Positions 15,249 through 16,690 of a DNA stretch of 16,690 nucleotides are shown here, one piece after another. Under the pieces are notes generated by a model. The model saw nothing but the letters and a program-made list of their open reading frames with translations, searched no databases and was not told where the DNA came from. Both the position numbers and the translations under genes were made by a program. Source of the stretch: Flavobacteriales bacterium UBA7878. Its GTDB lineage: Bacteria; Bacteroidota; Bacteroidia; Flavobacteriales; Schleiferiaceae. The DNA is taken from assembly GCA_002501205.1 (NCBI GenBank), contig DLRW01000077.1, positions 971 through 17,660 on the forward strand, read 5' to 3'. Position 1 is the first letter of the stretch. Each line of letters opens with the position of its first letter.

Positions 15249-16556
15249 ATGGAACAGTACATTTGGAAAAAACTCGGAATTAGCGCGAGCTTCAGCATAG
15301 AGGAGCGTCTATTCATGAGTACGAGCTTCCTCAGTGCTTGCTTTCTGATTCTCTTAACCCTACCGCTTTATATTCAACAAGCGGGCCGAGCAGCTTTTTA
15401 TTTACTGGTTTTAGGGCTTAGCTTATTTTCTTGTTATTTATTGGTGCGATTGTGGCGGAGACTCGGTTTAGCTAAGATTCTGCTAACCTTGGTCGTGCTG
15501 TTTTTCTCACACCTCATTTTTCCTTTAACAGGCTTTTTTAAAGGGCCTGTAGTTTATGGCTTAGTAATGTTTTTTGTTTTAAGTCTGGCGGTCTCTAAAA
15601 GCAATTTAGAACAGAGGGTCAATTTTATTTTAATCTTGATTTTTGGTTTAGACCTGATATTTTATTTGGCCCCAATGCCAGACGCTCAGACCACCTGGGT
15701 TTATTTCTTAACCTATTTTGCTTTTACCTGCATTTTTTACCTCGGTACTGTGTATTTGAAAATGATGTACGATCAATCCACCGCCTTGGTGAGTAAGCAA
15801 AAACGAGAGCTAGAGCAGATTAGCCAAAGGATGGAAAAGCAAATGGTGGAAACAAAAGAGCTTTCGGCTCAAAAGGATCGCTTGTTCTCAATCATCGGTC
15901 ATGATTTACGTAGTCCTTTATCAGGAATAGAAGGTTTTTTAAATGTGATGGACCACGGCGGTGTTCCTGATGAAGAGCGCAAAATCATGCAGAATGAATT
16001 ATTGCGCTTAACTCGTAATAGCCGCGCACTTTTGGATAATCTTTTACGATGGGCCAAAAGGGACACCAAGGCATATGAAGCCTCCAGAGTCGACTATCCC
16101 AAGCTTATTAAGATGGTAGGGGAGCATTTGAGGCCTCTATCAGATGCAAAAGGCATAAGTCTACAGATTTTAATAGATGAAGGAGAGGGGACAGTTACAG
16201 GAGATTCCGATATGCTGGAGATGATCATTCGAAATCTAATCAGCAATGCAATTAAGTTTACACCTAAAGGTGGATGGATTAAAGTAAGGGCTTATGAAAT
16301 GGAATCCGAACTTAAATTGGAGGTAGAGGATAATGGTATCGGCATGACCGAGGAGCAGCGTAAAAAATTATTTTCCCCGCATCGGGAAGTTGGATTAGGT
16401 ACAAATAAGGAAAAAGGAGTTGGCTTGGGATTAATGTTATGCGCTGAGTTTCTGAATTATATGAGCGGCACCATTGAAGTGCGAAGTGTGAAGGATAAAG
16501 GAAGCTGTTTTACGGTCCGTATCCCGCGCTCCTGGGGAGAAAGCTACAATGTGTAA
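15249..16556 (+). CDS. Membrane-bound sensor histidine kinase
   Basis: This 435-residue two-component sensor has about six N-terminal membrane helices (about 25-42, 48-67, 76-95, 99-115, 125-141, 150-170) with almost no periplasmic loop, so it probably senses within or near the membrane. A short coiled coil (about 178-210) leads to the HisKA domain with the phospho-acceptor His218 in SIIGHDLRSPL. The ATPase domain has the N box NLISNAIKF (329-337), G1 DNGIG (361-365) and G2 GVGLGLML (390-397). There is no receiver, PAS or HAMP domain and no response regulator gene next to it, so its partner is unknown. The gene stands 117 bases after the T9SS cargo gene on the same strand; co-transcription is possible but not indicated. 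Confidence 0.93.
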   Translation: MEQYIWKKLGISASFSIEERLFMSTSFLSACFLILLTLPLYIQQAGRAAFYLLVLGLSLFSCYLLVRLWRRLGLAKILLTLVVLFFSHLIFPLTGFFKGPVVYGLVMFFVLSLAVSKSNLEQRVNFILILIFGLDLIFYLAPMPDAQTTWVYFLTYFAFTCIFYLGTVYLKMMYDQSTALVSKQKRELEQISQRMEKQMVETKELSAQKDRLFSIIGHDLRSPLSGIEGFLNVMDHGGVPDEERKIMQNELLRLTRNSRALLDNLLRWAKRDTKAYEASRVDYPKLIKMVGEHLRPLSDAKGISLQILIDEGEGTVTGDSDMLEMIIRNLISNAIKFTPKGGWIKVRAYEMESELKLEVEDNGIGMTEEQRKKLFSPHREVGLGTNKEKGVGLGLMLCAEFLNYMSGTIEVRSVKDKGSCFTVRIPRSWGESYNV

Positions 16557-16584
16557 TTTTTTTGAACTTTTTTTCTTGTAGGGC

Positions 16585-16614
16585 TTGCGTCACTAAAATC
16601 TACCCTTATATTTG
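16585..16614 (+). promoter_or_regulatory. Consensus Bacteroidota housekeeping promoter for tRNA-Asp
   Basis: TTG (16585-16587), a 19-base spacer and TATATTTG (16607-16614) match the Bacteroidota sigma consensus TTG-N19-TAnnTTTG at every specified base. Transcription should start roughly 5-8 bases downstream, about 30 bases before the tRNA. This is the strongest promoter signal in the window. Confidence 0.85.
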
Positions 16615-16651
16615 CACCCGCGTTTGAGAAAACGACGTTCTTAAAAAATCT

Positions 16652-16690
16652 GGTCCGGTAGTTCAGTTGGTTAGAATACATGCCTGTCAC
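16652..16690 (+). tRNA. trnD: tRNA-Asp (GTC), 5' part only, cut by the window end
   Basis: The first 39 bases of a tRNA are visible: acceptor strand GGTCCGG (16652-16658), TA, D-stem GTTC with loop AGTTGGTTA and GAAT, then anticodon stem CATGC and the complete anticodon loop CTGTCAC. The anticodon is GTC, so the tRNA reads Asp codons. The window ends exactly at the end of the anticodon loop. A consensus promoter lies upstream. Confidence 0.93.

Noticed and set aside
1..16690. Mobile elements, phage genes or defence systems.
   Set aside because: No transposase, integrase, terminal inverted repeats, CRISPR array or restriction-type gene was seen. A tRNA at the right end could serve as an integration site, but no attachment repeat or integrase is visible.

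Overview
The window looks like chromosomal DNA of a member of the Bacteroidota, most likely a marine flavobacterium or cryomorph-like relative. Four things point there: a protein ending in a type B (CHU_C / gliding-motility) type IX secretion sorting domain, a textbook Bacteroidota promoter (TTG-N19-TATATTTG) ahead of a tRNA-Asp, moderate AT richness, and almost no Shine-Dalgarno sequences. It is an extracellular-polysaccharide locus flanked by ordinary genes.

Layout. Positions 1-2786 (+) are the end of a polysaccharide gene cluster: the tail of an unidentified CDS, a PglC-like phosphoglycosyl transferase that loads the first sugar phosphate onto the lipid carrier, and two different ATP-grasp enzymes, all nearly touching. 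Two back-to-back hairpins at 2817-2872 close this unit and the convergent one. Positions 2881-7302 (-) are a second tight operon, read pglE-like aminotransferase, Wza-like outer-membrane export lipoprotein, Wzc-like chain-length regulator/tyrosine kinase. The kinase ends in twelve perfect Tyr-Gly repeats. Positions 7464-9656 (+) are cysD-cysN (ATP sulfurylase), closed by a 32-nt perfect palindrome. Positions 9738-13720 (-) are one more compact operon, read wbpD-like acetyltransferase, Gfo/Idh/MocA oxidoreductase, SLC13 permease, cysC (APS kinase). Then follow a secreted T9SS cargo protein (13959-15131, +), a membrane histidine kinase without a partner regulator (15249-16556, +), and a tRNA-Asp cut by the window edge inside its anticodon loop.

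How the genes may work together. The PglC and PglE homologues suggest that glycan assembly starts with a bacillosamine-type 4-amino-4,6-dideoxy sugar. The adjoining ATP-grasp enzymes suggest that its amino group may be acylated by an ATP-dependent ligase, as in Neisseria PglB2, rather than by an acetyl-CoA-dependent PglD enzyme. wbpD and its neighbouring oxidoreductase point to a diacetamido-uronic acid sugar as another building block. The SLC13 permease with CysD, CysN and CysC would import sulfate and make PAPS. No sulfate-reduction gene is visible, so the PAPS may feed sulfation of the polysaccharide. Wza and Wzc homologues would export it. The enzyme families are read directly from motifs; the glycan structure, the acyl donor and the sulfation are inferences.
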